Both the position numbers and the translations under genes were made by a program. A DNA stretch of 5,098 nt from Methanobrevibacter sp. (GTDB lineage Archaea > Methanobacteriota > Methanobacteria > Methanobacteriales > Methanobacteriaceae): the NCBI GenBank assembly GCA_017652345.1, contig JAGCBE010000150.1, forward strand, positions 1-5,098, read 5' to 3'. Numbering within the stretch: position 1 is the stretch's first letter; each line of letters opens with the position of its first letter. Below, piece after piece: positions 5,007 through 5,098 of this stretch. The notes below the pieces were generated by a model. The model saw only the letters and a list, made by a program, of their open reading frames with translations, searched no databases and was not told the DNA's origin.

Positions 5007-5014
5007 AATATAAA
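5007..5014 (-). promoter_or_regulatory. Candidate TATA box of the GMC gene
   Basis: TTTATATT on the minus strand is the best TATA-like octamer in the window. It would start transcription near 4985, in ATTATGAAGGG, giving a leader of about 110 bases. This is long for a single archaeal gene and leaves room for the inverted repeat at 4940-4976. Confidence 0.5.
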
Positions 5015-5018
5015 TAGT

Positions 5019-5030
5019 TAACAATTGTTA
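5019..5030. promoter_or_regulatory. Palindrome TAACAATTGTTA, possible operator beside the GMC TATA box
   Basis: This 12-bp perfect palindrome ends 4 bases from the TATA box on its upstream side and overlaps the place where TFB contacts the BRE. A dimeric helix-turn-helix regulator bound there would block or modify promoter recognition. Perfect 12-bp palindromes are not rare in DNA of this composition, so the position is the main argument. Confidence 0.35.
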
Positions 5031-5098
5031 TATTTTTTCATTGTATTTTTTCTTCTTTGAAAAAGTTCTTTTAAAACAATAAAAAAAGAAAAGAATAA
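5031..5098. other. AT-rich right edge with no recognisable gene
   Basis: These bases show alternating runs of T and A with no start codon and ribosome site on either strand. On the minus strand the outermost part (5098-5078) is T-rich, including a run of seven T, and could be the terminator of a leftward gene beyond the window. Confidence 0.4.

Noticed and set aside
5056..5074. Possible hairpin AAAAG/CTTTT at the right edge
   Set aside because: The 5-bp stem leaves only a 2-base loop, and the surrounding sequence is low-complexity A and T, so it is not a convincing structure.
1..5098. Search for CRISPR arrays, tRNA genes, insertion sequence ends or a defence cassette
   Set aside because: No regularly spaced repeats with unique spacers, no cloverleaf-like GC-rich segment, no transposase and no toxin, nuclease or reverse transcriptase motifs are visible. 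The genes are mostly core metabolism and housekeeping.

Overview
The window looks like a piece of a methanogenic archaeon's chromosome, most likely Methanobrevibacter or a close relative in Methanobacteriales. The evidence is a set of archaeal core genes (a NOG1-type GTPase start, a stand-alone AMMECR1 protein, TldD, the PyrI regulatory chain), very AT-rich gaps, GGTGA/GGAG ribosome sites matching the archaeal 16S tail, TATA-like boxes and U-tract terminators. The genus is an inference from protein content and base composition, not a database match.

Layout: 1-96 is the start of a minus-strand NOG1-like GTPase running off the left edge. Minus-strand AMMECR1 (237-794) and tldD (1025-2395) follow, with gaps of 140 and 230 bases that suggest separate transcription. 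A divergent promoter region (2396-2558) separates tldD from plus-strand pyrI (2559-3017), which is followed by a one-domain EamA-type membrane protein (3078-3506). A convergent gap with a hairpin terminator (3507-3628) leads to a minus-strand GMC-family flavoprotein (3629-4873) with its own upstream control region (4874-5098). No gene-free stretch reaches 300 bases.

The genes do not form one pathway. PyrI belongs to pyrimidine synthesis, but its catalytic partner PyrB is not here. TldD normally works with a TldE/PmbA partner, also absent. AMMECR1 and NOG1 are conserved housekeeping proteins. The GMC protein is the most distinctive gene: it carries a four-cysteine CxxCxxCxxxCP motif resembling a [4Fe-4S] ligand set, and its likely promoter has a palindrome against the TATA/BRE region.

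I found no tRNA, rRNA, CRISPR array, insertion sequence, phage gene or clear horizontally acquired island, and no convincing new multi-gene system. Points worth a second look are the cysteine-motif GMC enzyme and its control region, the long AMMECR1 leader with a spare ribosome site, the apparently leaderless pyrI, the half-size EamA protein and several short tandem repeats in the gaps.
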